Source: Leptasterias polaris
Lineage: Eukaryota > Echinodermata > Asteroidea > Forcipulatida > Asteriidae
NCBI GenBank assembly: GCA_037783415.1
Contig: JAZGTN010000150.1
Coordinates: forward strand, 4,092,001 to 4,156,000
Reading direction: 5' to 3'
Length of the DNA: 64,000 nucleotides
The translations under genes were made by a program, and so were the position numbers. Positions 1 to 14,600 of the stretch are shown here, in pieces; position 1 is the stretch's first letter, and every line of letters starts with the position of its first letter. The notes beneath the pieces were generated by a model. It did not search any database. It was not told the origin of the DNA and saw only the letters and a program-made list of their open reading frames with translations.

Positions 1-252
1 CAAAGCTGCCAAGTTGGCACAGGTTCAAATTGTACAGATTAAAACTTGAAATTTGTACGTGTACACTTGTTACATTAATTACAGTATTATGACCCCATTG
101 TGGTGGAGGGTTAACTAATTGGTGACTAAACATCTCCTTGAAGTTTAATATAAACTCTACTTCATCCACTTCTGGTTTGTGTGATCTTTCAAAAACTTAT
201 TTTCTTCAAATTAGGTGTGCAGTTGTGCTTTCGTATACTGACACTGTATCTA

Positions 253-372
253 GACTGTGTAAATCTCGCACATTATTCAAACATCGGGACATGTTAAAGT
301 GCACTGTTTCCTTCACGCTTAAAGCCACATACTTTGTATGTGGTCCAAAGTACACGCGAGAATTGCACGGTC
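253..372. mobile_element. Degenerate short MITE, TA-GACTGTGcAAGTCTC family
   Basis: The left end (TA then GACTGTGTAAATCTCGC) and right end (GCGAGAATTGCACGGTC then TA) are imperfect inverted repeats matching the ends of the better preserved copies at 18634 and 23458. About 120 bp remain, so it is an internally deleted, older copy. The TA flanks suggest a TA target-site duplication. Confidence 0.6.
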
Positions 373-1710
373 TATTAAGGAGACAGTAAAACGGTGAGTG
401 CATTCTAGCGTAACCAATTCATGGAAACAATTGGTCAAACTATCCTCGTTAAAACAATTTAGATACAACATTTTTGTTGAAACAAAGTTCTGACTTGGAT
501 TGCTGTGTAAAGAGACATGCGAGAAAGAAGTCTGGGTAGAATTATGCGAACATTTGAACTTACAATGTACACACAAAAATTCATGTATAATTTACACTTT
601 TCTGGGGGGTGTTCCCTCCTGGAGTTATCAAATGGAATATTTCCTTGTCTGCTTACCATCTTGACAAACTGCCAATAAATGCAACTGGCCCAGGGTTCCT
701 ACTGAGAATGCATGCTATGATGTGTAATCAGTCCAATGTAACAGTTTCAGGGAATTGATTAGAGGTAAAGATTACAGTGTACCAATAGACCTTTATCATT
801 CTGCCGCTATCGTGGTCATGTTCCCTCCAAGTTGTCGGGCTGGCTAGATCAGTGTTGGAAAGTATCCTTTCATACACTATGGACTAGTGAAAAAGCTAGC
901 CACAGAAAACCCTGGTAAAGGTGCATGAATACTGACAAACTCATTGAACTCCTACAACCACAGCAATCAAACATGAATGGGCAACAATAACTTGGTAATA
1001 AAAAGCCCCAATAGTGTGCGTGAGTACACGTACTTCTTGTTAAAAGATAACTGGAATCTGTCTGTTTTGCACATGTTGTACTACATGTACATGTATGTAT
1101 AAAGGTTACAAACTTTTACTCTATTGTAAGGTTTGCATTATCACCACGTTAGCTTTGAATCCAACATTGTTAATTTAAGAAATGTACATACTCCAAAGTG
1201 CATAGTACAAGTACATTCAACTTTGTCAGCGCCAATCCAGAAATTGTGTGAATTGACTCTCCGGTCGCCCGGCATGTATATTCAGTGAATACTTGTTTAT
1301 TCTTCAAATTTAATCTTTAAACCACTGGAGCGTTCAGACATGGAAGAACCAGGAAATGGGGACAAGAAACTTTAAACATGACTTACTCCTCAATCAAAAC
1401 ATGTTATTGCTGAACAAATTTGAATTCATAGCCTAAACCCAAAAGTGGTGCACATGCACAAAAATGCAATTGCGCATGGTGTGCACCAGTTGTATTAAAT
1501 ATGTTTATAGGTCGACGGTTATTACCATTAATTCATAGATTACTTTGGTAGTCCGATCAGTTTACATTTTTCAGAAGCTTAATTGATATGCAATGTATGA
1601 AAATGAGTACTTCATGTTTATAAATGTAGATCAACGAAGATGTACTTACTTTAAAATAGATGTACAGTGCATGTACCATATTTTCCTGCGTGTAAGACGC
1701 TCAGCATATA

Positions 1711-1908
1711 GACGATGTGACCTCTGACGTCATTTGAAAATTATAACATGATGCGCGCGCATGTCACCGGGCAAAACCTTTGTGTACTTGACAGCCAGCT
1801 AGAAAGTACACGCAATATTACCATGACTACGCGTCTTTTTGCCCGGCGGAACATGACTTGGACAACAGACTTGTCAACAGAGGGCGGTTTGAATGAGGTC
1901 ACATCGTC
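1711..1908. mobile_element. MITE with GACGATGTGACCTC inverted ends, TA flanks
   Basis: GACGATGTGACCTC at the left and GAGGTCACATCGTC at the right are perfect inverted repeats, each flanked by TA. The 198-bp interior has no coding capacity beyond a chance open frame. The ends share the GAC/GTC motif with several other MITEs in this window. Confidence 0.75.
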
Positions 1909-2414
1909 TATAAGGCGCATTACCCCTTATTTCACAGTACAGTATTTTACATTCATATGATCAATTTAGCTTTTGAAATTTAAGAACTACATGTACTCTT
2001 GAAATGATAAGAATTTAGAGATCCTTTAGTAGGTGTTCCAAAGGTAAGTTAAATTCATGTAACTTATCCCATGTTTTCTTGTGTTTCTCACCCTCTGTCT
2101 CTTTGCTTTCCATTCCATTGTTAACATCTAACCCATCAATCCACCTTTGCTGATCAATGTTCATTTCACCTTGAAGCCCCATATGGCTCTTAGTACTGGG
2201 ACAACTATGCAATTTAAACCCTGTGCATGTGCCTCACTCTACCGTGCCAAACCTGTAAGTGGTTTCAACTGCGCTTGCATTGCTTAAAATATTCCCAGTG
2301 ACAATATTAACACACCACAATAATTTCAATCCCCAAATGATGATGACATAATTCCAAGGGGCTTGGATACCGAGGGGAGTTGGTAGCAAAGAGCTCTCTG
2401 GTAAAAGTACACGT

Positions 2415-2458
2415 ATACATACATACATACAGTACATATACATACATACATACATACA
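2415..2458. repeat. (ACAT)n microsatellite
   Basis: An interrupted tandem ACAT run lies about 80 bp upstream of the first visible LMO7 exon. Nothing suggests a function. Confidence 0.85.
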
Positions 2459-2540
2459 CTGGGCTTTTATGTAGCGCCATTTCGTTTAGACCACAGTGTA
2501 AAAGTTATGAAACCTTTACCCCTTTGATGTCTTTCTGTAG

Positions 2541-2683
2541 AGTCTGGACTCCTGGAAGTCACGTCGTCGGCGTGCTACTCACTCCGTCCTCGAGAGGAAG
2601 GCATCCCGTGACGAGGTTGAACAGACGGAGCAGTCCAGACAGAGGAGACGAAGCAAGACGTACTCTGAGATGATGGAAGAAAA
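2541..2683 (+). CDS. LMO7: LMO7 exon: SWKSRRR conserved region
   Basis: Follows a ctttctgtag acceptor and ends at a gtaagt donor in phase 2. It encodes [18 protein letters not shown] and continues to [11 protein letters not shown]. The tryptophan-centred basic motif and the K-T-Y/F-S-E-M motif are hallmarks of the LMO7/LIMCH1 central region (Pfam DUF4757 as I recall it). It starts in phase 0, so an upstream exon is expected outside the window. Confidence 0.85.
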
Positions 2684-5600
2684 GTAAGTGTACTTGCTGA
2701 GACGCAGGGTGTGGTCGTTCTGCTTTAAAACGTCTAAAAATTTACAGCAGAAAATTAGTTTTGTGTTGTTGGTAAATTTATCAACTCAGCACGATCCTGC
2801 GGTGGTGTGATCATGGTGTGATTTAATTTCACCATAGGTTAGTGAGAGACCTAATGCCACTAAAAACACTGCCCCCACTTCAAGTGGATTTAGGGATAAC
2901 CATAAGCCTACAGTCAATGCATTGGGTAGGTTATTAATATCATTTTGGATTTCTGCAAAAAGGTTTAAGCTCTGGACTTATTAAACAGTAAGACAATAAT
3001 AATAGTGGCTTCTTATATATACATGTAGCGCTCATCGGTCACTCAGTGACGCTCAAGGTGCTTCACCAGTCAGTATGTCCCTGCTAGGTGTGGAGCTACT
3101 TTTGAAGTAGGAGACCTATGTATTCTGCATATCACCATGTAATGGTTAACAAGGTGATGTGGTGCAATAATGTAATGTAAAGACAAGAGAATTAAATAGC
3201 AGGCTGGTATTTTCAAGCCTTTTGAGCTGGAAGGAGCAAAATACCAGCTTGCCTTAGCAACATGATGAGGTCCTTACAGACTTGTGTGCATTTAATGTCC
3301 ATTTTAATAAAACGGGGGGAAAAAACAGAGAAGCAAATACATACAATTCCACAAGTGGGTCCTTCTAACCATTTTTAATGGTCAGAAAATACAATTGACA
3401 GACATCTGTAATGTCTAATTTAGCATGACCTCAATATTTTCACAACCTGACAACTAGACGTATCAGTACTGATGACAATTGTCATACAAGTTCATAAACC
3501 AGGGATAAATAAAGAGGGTCATCAATATTGTACTTGGTTGGAGAAAACATGAGACTGATAGCTGACACGTTTGTCTCTGGGGCATCATAGATCATCACCA
3601 CCCTGTGTGGAGTGTCAAAGGCAAAAGGCCCCTTGGGACCGTTAATGATAACAAACACTCCAGACTGTCTTGCCTCTAAACAAACCATGACCTTTCTTGT
3701 CACTTGACCTTTGCATGTGTTGGTGTGGGGTGGAGGGGTGGGTAGGTTGGGTGCTGCTTCTTCAGTTAGCTGTTTTAATGGTATTATACAGGATTAGTAG
3801 AGCTGACAAAATAGTCACAGGCAGTGTTCATGTTTTGTGTGATCAACCATATGTACATGAAACAAAAAACCTGTGAAAATTTGGGCTTTATCTGTCGTGT
3901 GAGTCAGGAGATAAATTGTGAAAAACAATGCATGTAAATACCTTGTCCTTAATTTTGGTTGTAAGAACCGAAAGCAGCTGCGTTTTTTGTCTTTTTTTCA
4001 GATACAGTTTTCTTGAATATGACTCCTTTTTAGTGGGAAATTTTTCACAGAAAAGAATGGTTCTACATGTAGTATGAACTTCATAATGAGTAAGCTTTCA
4101 CTAAAAGTGTTTTATCCTTGACAATCCTGTATAATACCTTTTTAAGGGTGTGTACAACATTGGGATGATTGAAAGTATAAATTTTCAGATTTGCACATAA
4201 CTTACATGGTATAAAGATGGTCATGGTAAAAAACTTCCCGTGAAATAGTTTTGCTTGAAATGCCATAGTTTTTAGGAAATGAGTAAAACAATTAGTCTTT
4301 ATCACTGGGGATAAAATCCGATGTTTGAAAACAGTGAAACGATATAATGGGGTATTTCACTGTTTTCTCATGACTCCGAGATCCCATTTAGCTGAAAGTT
4401 TCACAGGTTTGTTATTTCATGTTGGGTCACATCAAGTGTGGATACTTGCCAAAAATACCAATGTTGTACACACCCTTTAACAAGGAAATATAGGAGGATG
4501 TGAGTGGAAAGCGACTCCAGTGAGCTGACAGTTTTCCCTGACAACATTTTCAAGTGTTGACATATTTATTCCTCAAGCATTTACAACCCCAGGGCTTGAC
4601 TATTTTTAACTTCAATGTGTAGGCCTATAGACTTGATCTTTACTAACCTCTTTCTGCAATGGAAGGGATTGTCCGGAAAAGAAGGCCTAAAATATATCCT
4701 AGAATAACAACCGGGAAGGCATAGTGGACAGCGAAATGTTGGATTGTTTACACTTTTGAATTGTGAATTCTACACCTGTGAACTTTTCATTTAAAACTGA
4801 CAATGATGACTTTTAATTTTTAAAGGAATCATATTTCAAGTCTGTTTAAAAAACCTGAATGGTTTAGGATAAGAATAAAAACTGAAATGATGTGACAGTG
4901 ATTAAGGTAAACTTTAATATGAAAAATTGGCATCCCCTTAAGGTGATCCACTGGCTGCTTGGGTGGGATCAATGGCTACAAACATCATACATGGCAGTTA
5001 AAGGTTGTATGGCTTCTGACTAGCCCCCCTCCCCCAAACAAAGGTATTGACAAAATAGGGAGACCTCCAACAAAGGGCTAGAAAGCTCAGTTGGTAGAGG
5101 GCCAGTAGGTTAAACCGGGGGTAGTTGGTTCTAAGCCTGCTCTAGTAAATTATTCTTTGTTCGAACCCAAATTATTAAAAAATTACTCCATCAGTTTCCC
5201 TTGTGGTTAAAAACTTGGATGATGCACTTCGATGATGCACTTAAATGTTGAATATTTTTTGTATCAATTGCATCTTATTCATCTAGCCCTAACCACACTG
5301 TATGAAGTTCTCTTCAAATACCTAAAAATATATATTTAATTGAAGTCATGGTAATGATGTATAAGTTCTGAATAGCCAGATGGCAAATTGAAATTTTTTT
5401 GAAATTAATCAATATCAAACGGTATAAACCACTTATATTGTAAGTGCAGCATTAAGTCTATACCCTGAAGGCATTCTACACATGTTTGATAGGAGTACTA
5501 GGGTCATTATAAAATCAGAACGGTTGGATATATCTAGTTATTACCAGGTACCACCTCATCAGTTGGATACGTTTAGCTTTACATGTAAGCTTCGTCTCGC

Positions 5601-8600
5601 TCAAATCTACCGACATAGTGTTTCAAAATATATCTTGTCGCGGTAGTTCATGTTTCCTGAGTGAATATCAAAAGTAGAAATTTGATGCGTTGCTTGATAG
5701 CGTATCGTTTTGGTTCGCGGAAACAACATGTGTTATCTTCGTTTATGCTGGTTCACCTGATGCCGCTATTAGATGCCAATGCTTGATGAAATGTCTGGAT
5801 AGCTTATGCAGTTTCAGTTGTAATTGGTACTTGGCGATTGTTAAACTATACGCTATGTCTCTCTGCACTTTCAAAGGAAAATGAGAAAATCACAGTTTGG
5901 ATGATTTCACGGTATCCGTTTCAAGTAATATTCACGTGTGATGTAACAGGAGTATACCTCCACTGATAAAAGATCAAAGTGACATCTTTGCGAAGTGAAA
6001 TTTCTATCCAGATATTGGTAATTTTAAGGTGACCAGAGTTCTTTTAGCTCGGATGTTCAACGCATCTCAGTTGAGGCTCTTCAGGAGTGGTTTGATCAAA
6101 AAATGGCAACTTTCTTTTTTCCAACCACCTTCTCATTTATTTTGTCTTGATCTGTCAGAGAGAAACGAGAGAAGATCCTGATGACCATGGCCTCCAAGAA
6201 CAAGAGCCTGGATGCAGAAGACATCGTCCACATCCTCACCAAACCGGGGCTCTATGAAGATGAAATCAAAGACTTGCCTGAGGTGAGTTAAGAAGCCCCC
6301 ACCAAAACAAACTCTCTTCCTCTCTGTCTTTGGTCTCTCCATCTGCCCTGCTCTGCAGAGGGTCAATTATTTCTTATGCCTTTCATTGTGTTGTACACAG
6401 TCAACCAAAGACAGTTTTATTTTTATCATGGCTACGCAGTTCTTTTGTCATACACTGAAATCTTCGCTTTAAGCGTTTTTATCAATGCAGCAAAATTAAT
6501 TGGATATTTAAATGATGAATAACCCACAAAAATTACTCCAGAGATGTCGTGCCAATCAGATGTTTTTATAACTTGCTGAGCTATTTTTTTTGAATATCCA
6601 AGTTATGAATCACAATTCATGAGTTGGTTTGCGTACTTACACAACTGTTTGGTGTACAGCACGGTTTGGGGTTTTTAAGAAATAATAATCATTTCTGTTG
6701 GGGTTGTTTGCAAATTAAATGCACAGGTCATAGAAAATCCTAGGGTTGGCTACAAGCCAACACAGTATCAGACTTATTTGCATAAAGGTCATGTGTGCAT
6801 ATGCAAATACCCCCAAAGGTTTATACCAGGTTAGGAGAGAAAGCCCTTTATTAACCTAATGAAACTATTTGATTAACCAGTTAAACCACAGGAACATTAA
6901 AGGGCCACCATCTGCCACTGCAAAGTTAACTGTTCTGAAAGTTAATAAGGAGTAAAATGCAGTAATGCGTTATGCCTGGTGTCACAATTATCCCGCATGG
7001 TGTGCCGCCATATTCGCAATGTCAGACCAATGAGTTTCCACTTGATGTGCAATTTACCAGTCATAGCAGACATTAAATGATTCAAGTTGATAATAAGTGC
7101 ACTTCAAGGACAGAAAAAAACCTTCAGAGATGAGAAATTCCAGTTATTAATCTGAATTCAGACTTTTTAAAGTCTGCCTGGTAAACAAAAAATGATGTAA
7201 TTTTCTTCATATATAAAGAAATCATGCTCCTTGATCTACTTCTCTAGCTGAGGAGACTGTTCTAAAAACTCTTTTGAGTTTATTAACTCCAGAGGCTATG
7301 AAAATGTGGAAATTCCATCATTTCAAGATGCTTCTTAAGATCGAGATCAAAGTTCAGACCTTTTTTGTCAGCAATGACTCTCACCCCTGAATATACCATT
7401 GATGTTAAATTGAGAAGGAAATTCTAATGATAAGTGTCATGATGTGATGGCATTTCTATGTGTTGTCTGATGATATGTTCACTTATTGAGCAGACATACA
7501 GCGTACTGACATCCAAAGATTCACACATAAAAACAGAAACCATTTACCAGAAAGCTGATATAGTCAAGTGGGATGCTCGGTCTCTGATCTTGCACTACAC
7601 TCAATGTCTGAAGGAAGATTTCCATTCAAGTGCGTCGTGAGAAAAATTTACGGGGGTGTGCTGTCAGAACTTTTGTTCCCTTTTTGGTCAGACGGTGTGC
7701 ACATTCTAAGACCTTAAGACAGTTTAAAAAAGAAATTATGGAAGTCGCCCATCACAAGGCACTCTGTACGTCTCTGTGACAATTTGCTTTTCCTTTTCTC
7801 TGCGAAGCAGCAACAAAATTAACAAAGCTTGTGGCCGACAAGGCTCTTTAATGTTCCTTTTTGGGTCATGGTGCAATTACGTTTTTTTTAAAAACAAATC
7901 TCAAGTATTACTCGTTTGGTGCTTTTTCATTAAAGATCATAACTTCATCCATGTCAAATGTACATCATCCAGTCACATGACAGGGATGAAATAACGACTT
8001 ATCTTCCTTATTGTGTAGGCGTACTGATGGGTGTGAAATGTAACCAGTATTTATTCATTGCTTTGAAAGACTTATAGGGTCAGGCACCTCTTGCTTTCTG
8101 TTGAAGTTTTTTTTCCCCAAGATGTACGTGTATGTATGTCAGGTGTACCAGCTCATTTTACTACCTATTTAAGCTTATGGCTTGCTTTTGCACAAATGTA
8201 GACACCACCATGTGGTTGGGTCTACATGGACAATTTTTCAAAGCCCTTTTTCCATTTTATCTGGCAGTTTGAAAAGATAGTGCTAAAAAACATGAAAGGA
8301 AGTAAAGTATTTTGTTTACAAGGCATGGATTTCGATTGATTCGTGGAGGCCACAGAAGACATGGCCTTGGTTGCCCTGCTCTTGGCCTCAGTGCCTTCTA
8401 AACAATTTCATATGGACATTCCGGTGTGGGAAATTGCCCTCTTCATAATAAAAGTGCCCATGCTCCTGCTCGGAATGAAATTGTGTTTACTGGCATGAAG
8501 ATATGACATTCTTGAAAGCGTTAGTAAACTGAGCCTTCCAATGTTATCCAATAAAAAATGTCACTAAAAACTTGCCAAGGCACTTTCCAATACATACTTG

Positions 8601-11600
8601 TGTACAAACTGAACAAGCAGGTCATGCATAAAAGTACTTCATGCTCACATTCACAGAGTACATTCTGTTCTGAGGATCTAAATTCACCAGAAAGCATTAT
8701 GTGCCCGTCTCTTTAACATACAACCCATGCTGCTAAATTCTCAATCCATGACAACAGGTTTTGAGTCATTGCTTTATATATACATTCTTAACGGTGTGTG
8801 CGCACTGATATATCCCATGCTCATTAAAGAGTAACATTCATCACTAAGATGACCCCTGAACTCTGACCTGAGAGGGTTTCTTTATAAACTGTAATTTATA
8901 TGTTTTACCATGTTACAACTCAAAAGTTATGACTAGCAACTGATTATCAAAAGAGTGCAATGTAGACTCTAGCTTCCTATTAAATTAAGTATAAATTTCA
9001 ACAGGTTTTCTTAAAGAAGTTTCTGAGTAGTAGTGTCCGTACATACTTTATGTTTTTCAATGGACTTAATTTCAGTGTGTACATTAGAACGCTGCTCTAA
9101 CGAACACCGAACTAATGACTATTTGGCTATACCAGACACGACGTTTGGCTCCCGATTTGTGGGCACAAAACATACCAAACAGCTGGCCGGCGGGGACAGG
9201 CAATCACAAGAGTAGAAGAAAGTCAAACAAACTTTTAAAATAGCATTATTTGTTTAGAATGACAGACAGGGAAAGCCAACTGTTGTTAAAGGTTTTGAAA
9301 CTCGTTAATTAAGTGCTTTATCAACCTTCTCCAAAGGAGTGCAGTTGAACGAACTTTCATGTTTCCACATGAGAGAATGCGATGTATGTATCGAAGGTGA
9401 GAGAAACATGGAACAAAGGTCAAAAGAGGGCGCCACATATAGGAAAACCACAAAAGGATCTTGGGATCGCGCACAGGGGGGGGGGCAGTCAATAAAGTGA
9501 GCAATTAGAATGTAACACTGAACAGATTCTGTTTATTTATAAAACTAACCTATAAAACATTGTCATTCATATTTTAACTTACAAAGTTAAAGATGTATTA
9601 CAATGAATTTTTGCAAACACTATCAAAGTATAAAAATGTGAAAAGGCAGAAAAATTATGTGATGAGACAGTCAAAGAGGGCTCTAGGTGAAATCAGGCAG
9701 TCAAAAGAGGGCGCACTTCATGGCTCGCTGTTCTTAGACGCCTTCTTGGAATTACAAATTACTTTACCGAACGACCACAAAACAAAATTTATGGATCCTG
9801 CGGTGTTTGTTACAGCGACGTTCTACTGTACTTATATGTTTAGTTAAGATTGTTTTCAAGTCAGACAGCTTACCTACATTTAGTGAAGATACAGTTGAAG
9901 TGTCGCCTCCATGTGTTGTTCTTTTATTACATTAGGTTGGTCTTAATAAGTACTTGTTAGTTTGTTTAGGTAGCTGTGGGGATAGTTTAACAGTACATGT
10001 TATTCCTGAGGGGGGGGGGGGGGGGGTAGTAAATGATATTTTGAGGTACACATTTTTCCTGGGAGTGAGGGGGATAGGGGTAGTAAAAGCTTTATACGAT
10101 TGACATTTGGTTTTATGGGCATTCACTGCAATTTAGGGTATATTTGATATTAAGTGCATGTGTACAATGTATACAGTATGTAGGCACTTGTGCTCCTGAC
10201 TGACATGTTAGGAATGGTTAGGGCTAGGCATGCAATTAATGTTTTTGTTAAATAGAAAATTTGATTAGTTGTGCAGGGTATCAAATTTACCACCACTGTG
10301 CATAAATGTACTGAGAGTACATGTATACACAACAGTTTAAGATTTGCAATAATGTACAAATGAGCCATTGCCTTAAAATAGCAAGACTATATTTATATCT
10401 GAGAAATGTATTTATCTATGGGGTTGTCGATAGAGCATTGATTTTGAAAAATGGTCATACTGGTAGGTTTCCAAAGAAACAGACTGAGGGATTGAACTGT
10501 ATGTATAAAATTACCATTTTGAAAATGAAGGCCTTAAAACTTAGGGGGTTGGTTAGCTATGACAAATTGCTAATGTCATTCATTCTCAATGGATGACTTT
10601 GTAAAAGCAATTTAATAAAAACCACCTTTTGACAGTTGAACCCACCATTGCCCTTTTTGAAGGGGAAACGTAATTGTCACAGAGTCTATTAAATTGTATT
10701 AACAATTTTGTACTTGAATTTGTACAAATGATGGTGGTTATTGTAGAATGTATTTTGGAGTTGATTACGATGTAGTAATTTAAACTCAAAAGACACACCC
10801 TTACAAAGTTGGGTGACAAAGAAAGAGATTCTTTTTTGGGGTGGGAGGGAGGGTAAACTTTGTCCAGAAGTTGTTGACTTTTGCTGTGTGAGTGTTGTGT
10901 TGAATTTAGCATTGTTATAGGTGACTCAAACTTACAATGTACGCTTTGTTGTTGTATTTTAGGTAATTATTTAAAATTAAACTACATTCCAGTCAAAGCT
11001 GGCTTTGGAAGGAAATGGCTTCCTGTATTCAATGAAAAAATAATATAGTTTTAAAATTTGTGGATCACGGGATTGTTGAACATATTTTCCACTGTTATTC
11101 GTGTGGTTTAAATGCAGCTGCATGTCTATGTAGATGTTGATTAGGGTTGGCAAAGATCAGTGCAGCATTAGTGTAAGTACCGATTCATTAACATGTACGC
11201 TAGTCAGCCTATTGATTGAGGCACCGTTTGTTAAAGTCAGACACCAGATTGCTCATAAGGCATCACTCTTCTTCATTATGTCGTTTGCAAAACTAAAAGA
11301 AATCTGTAATTGTTGAGGGTTACTCATACAGGCCGTGATTTTCATCTTTGAGAGGGCTTGGCCATTTTCATTTTGGAAAGGGTCACTTCCCATTAGAAAA
11401 TCTTGAAGTCTATGGGAAACTTTTGTTTTGAAGGGGGCATCAAGGCCAAGACTAGAGCAACAGAGGCCATGCCCATTGCCTCTGTTTAATTCCATGCCTG
11501 GATACTAGAAGTGTATACATTTATTTGATGTCATTTTGGTTTGGTTTTGGATGAAAGGAAATCAGATAGAACTATTCGTTAGGATGGTTAAACTTTGGAC

Positions 11601-14600
11601 TACGCTAATTTGATAATTGAATTTACAACCAGTGTTGTACCTTTGTCTTACATAATGTGACCTCTCTTTGGCCTTGTTTAGATACATGTATAATGTACGG
11701 CACCTTTGAACAAAGATATTGACAAAAAAGGGAGACCGCCAATATCAGGGCTAGATAGCTTTAAGTTAGTAGAGCTTCGGCATGTTGATCCGGTGGTCGT
11801 AGGTTAATGTCTTGTTTTAGTTAAATTTCCTTGTCCAAAATTATTTAAAATTTACCCAGCCAGTGTCCCTTGTGGCTTACTACACAAGTATGTTCATAGA
11901 CATTCTGATTCTAATCGATGTTCTTTAGTCCAAGAAATTGGAATGACATTTCAGGCTGAAATCTTTTCACTTTGTGAGAGAATGTGTCTGTATTGCTTGT
12001 CGGATTTAATTCCATGGCTTGTATAAGCCATTTTCATTGTAGCATTTGCACTAATTAGAATTACATTATGTAGCTGATACAACATTTGGTCGATAGAGAA
12101 TCATTAGGACTGCTTGAATTCATGGAGCAGCTGGTGCTGCCTGATCCACATTGTCATATTAACTCCGGGTAAAAGTTGTCTAATGTCTTGGGATTTTTCA
12201 GTCGATTCACAATTGTAAAGGCTTTGCTCTGATGATGTCGATAGTGAGGTCCGCTGCAGAGTTAATTTTTAGGCATAATAGTCTCTGGTATGATTTCTGT
12301 CACATTTTGTTGTTCTGCATGGCCGATCCTTCTTGTTTCGTTACCTCCTCTTTCTGTCATTTTGTTTTTTCTTTGTGTTTGTACTTGAAGGGTAACCACC
12401 TTTTCAGTTTCTTTTAGTTGTGTGGTTGATATTTTTTTCAAGTGATTATTGGTTATAGTTCTAAAATGTACCATTGGAGTCTGTTTTATTTTTATTATTT
12501 TTTTATTATTTTACAATTACATGTTCTTTTCTTATAGTATAGTTTTATGAGGACATTTCAGTAGAATTTCAGTTGATTTTGTTTTGTTCAGGATTTATTT
12601 ATCATTTGTTCCCCTTTATGCTGAGTTTGTCAGGAGTAAAGTTTCAAACCTCCCATGTGACAATTCCTTTCATTTTCACGTTTGTTTTAAACATAATACC
12701 AATCCTGCTGCATTTTTTATTTTCCACACTTTTTTTATTTTGCATGCCATTGTGTTTTTTATTCCCCCCTCATCCCCCTTAGCGCCGACCCCGATCAAAC
12801 ACCCTTCCTGGCAGTTACAAACAAGGGGAATCCACCTCCCCATCATTTGACTCAAATAACCCCCCAAACGATTCTGCTGACGCCCGCTGGCAGAGTCGAC
12901 AACCCCCTCCCAGCGTAGCCCCCAAGCCCAAAGGGAGAAAGAACGGTAGTGCCTTCGCTCCATACCAGAGACCAGGCAGTGTCAGTATTTTTATTTTTTT
13001 AAATCTCATTTTCTCTTAGTTTGACATCTCACCTCTTCCGCTCTCTCTCTCTCTCTGTTTCACCTCATTGGTTTTCAAATCGCTGGCTTCACTAACCACA
13101 TCATCACAGGGGAAAGCTTACTAACTAACAGTTACATTACCATTGTAGAGAGCAGACTTATAGGGAAAGATTCCATGCCTAAAGGTTCGCTTCAGTCAAC
13201 ATGGCCTCGGCTGTTAACTAATTTCCTGGAGGAATGCATACAATGTATTTTTCAATTACATGCTTTGTGTACATCAGCATTTTTGTTATAATAAAAAAAA
13301 AAAAGTCATCTCTGCATCTGGTGAAATACATGTGGTAACGAGGTGATCTAGACTTCACTTTCACCTTCAAGAAAGTTGCAATAATTGATGAGAATTTCAA
13401 AAGCCACCTTGAATCAGATCTGTCTGTCATTGTTCATATTAATTAGAAAACAGATTCCAATCAAGTGACCGAGTGACATTTGAGAACTGGCTTCATAAGG
13501 GGGGGGGGGGGGTACCACAGGGGTAGTACATGTAGTTCACCAGACAGTGTCAACCATATCAATTACAGAACAGACTCTGGTGACTTTGTGTAACCTTTAA
13601 GTCTGGGAATCATCATCATCATCTTTAGCCTCATTCTATTTCATTGTTGAGATGCTTGTTTTCATTATATGTAATTACAACTTGTAGTCTAGCCATCACA
13701 GCTTTATATCTGTTGGCTAGTTTACAATACATGTTTTTTTTTGAGCTGCCAGGACCCAACAAAAATGCTGAGTTGTGGAACAAGAAATATTCATTATTTG
13801 GTTCCAAGCAATATCTTCATACAAAATGGCTGCCCACTCTGGCTGGTAGTCTGTTCAATGGTGGATGGGCGAGTTTTGGGGGATGCACCAGCTTAACAGT
13901 TATTAAAATACTGTATGCTAGTGTTGCTCGCTCAATGATGCTCAAGTGTAATAACTGCTCAGCAAAAAAAACATGGCTTAGCAGCTCAATGAAAAGATTC
14001 TTTGGTTTGTCGCTGAGATAGGCCCTAGAGGGATTTGAAGATACGTGTGTAGTTCAGATCACTCTTAATTCAATGGCCTTATGGTACATTGGTACTGTAT
14101 CTCGCACCGTAATGCTATGGGCACACCTCTGTTGATCAAAATGCCATAAGTACGTGTATATACACCAGTGCTGGGTCAAACATTATGTAAATGAGAAAGT
14201 CAGTCACATTAATGTAATGTTGATAATGAATGGCACTTCTCATTTCAACCATTGATGAGGTCATGAAATGTACAAGTCTGCATTTTGCATTTTATGTCCA
14301 GTCGCTTGAAAGGTTAAATTGTGTTTCTTGAAATGACATTTGACTTGCTTTATTATAGGCCTACAAACTACTTCATACAACTACTGTGTAGTACTATTTT
14401 CTAGTTTCATTGCTTTGCATTGTAGATATTACGCCATTGCAATACATTCATTTGTAGTACTTAGTATTTAATTACTAATCCTGCCATTGTTTGAATTTGA
14501 TGTAGAGATAATTTTTCTTGAGCACTGCTTTAGAAATAAAAAGAATCTTGATCTGAAATGGAGTAATGAGTAGTGCTTTTTGTCGGATGTCAAGCGCCGA

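Larger units (their letters stand above)
1..2540. other. Non-coding stretch (probable LMO7 intron) with MITEs
   Basis: No supportable coding exon is seen before the acceptor at 2540. Short open frames here lack family similarity and overlap transposon copies. The stretch holds a degenerate TAGAC-type MITE (253-372), a second MITE (1711-1908), a lone end resembling the GACCTTT MITE family near 785, and an (ACAT)n microsatellite. By position it should be an intron of the LMO7-like gene, since the first visible exon is internal. Confidence 0.6.
2684..6158 (+). other. LMO7: Intron with dispersed repeats
   Basis: No coding exon seen. It holds a copy of the GGGTGTGTACAACATTGG repeat (about 4143-4485), part of a related repeat near 3780-3960 (also present inverted at 37,790-38,165), and a tRNA-like SINE-B copy near 4985-5215. 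The splice phases at both ends agree (2 into 2). Confidence 0.7.
6283..12782 (+). other. LMO7: 6.5-kb intron, no supportable exon
   Basis: Phases on both sides are 0, so no exon is required here, though one in phase cannot be excluded. Recognisable contents are a SINE-B copy (11695-11885), a CAGGCC-type repeat (about 11330-11502), and G runs at 9476-9485 and 10010-10026. The open frames here have no family similarity. Confidence 0.65.

Noticed and set aside
13644..14021. A 125-codon frame as a gene
   Set aside because: No domain, no start or splice context, and codon composition like the AT-rich intron around it.
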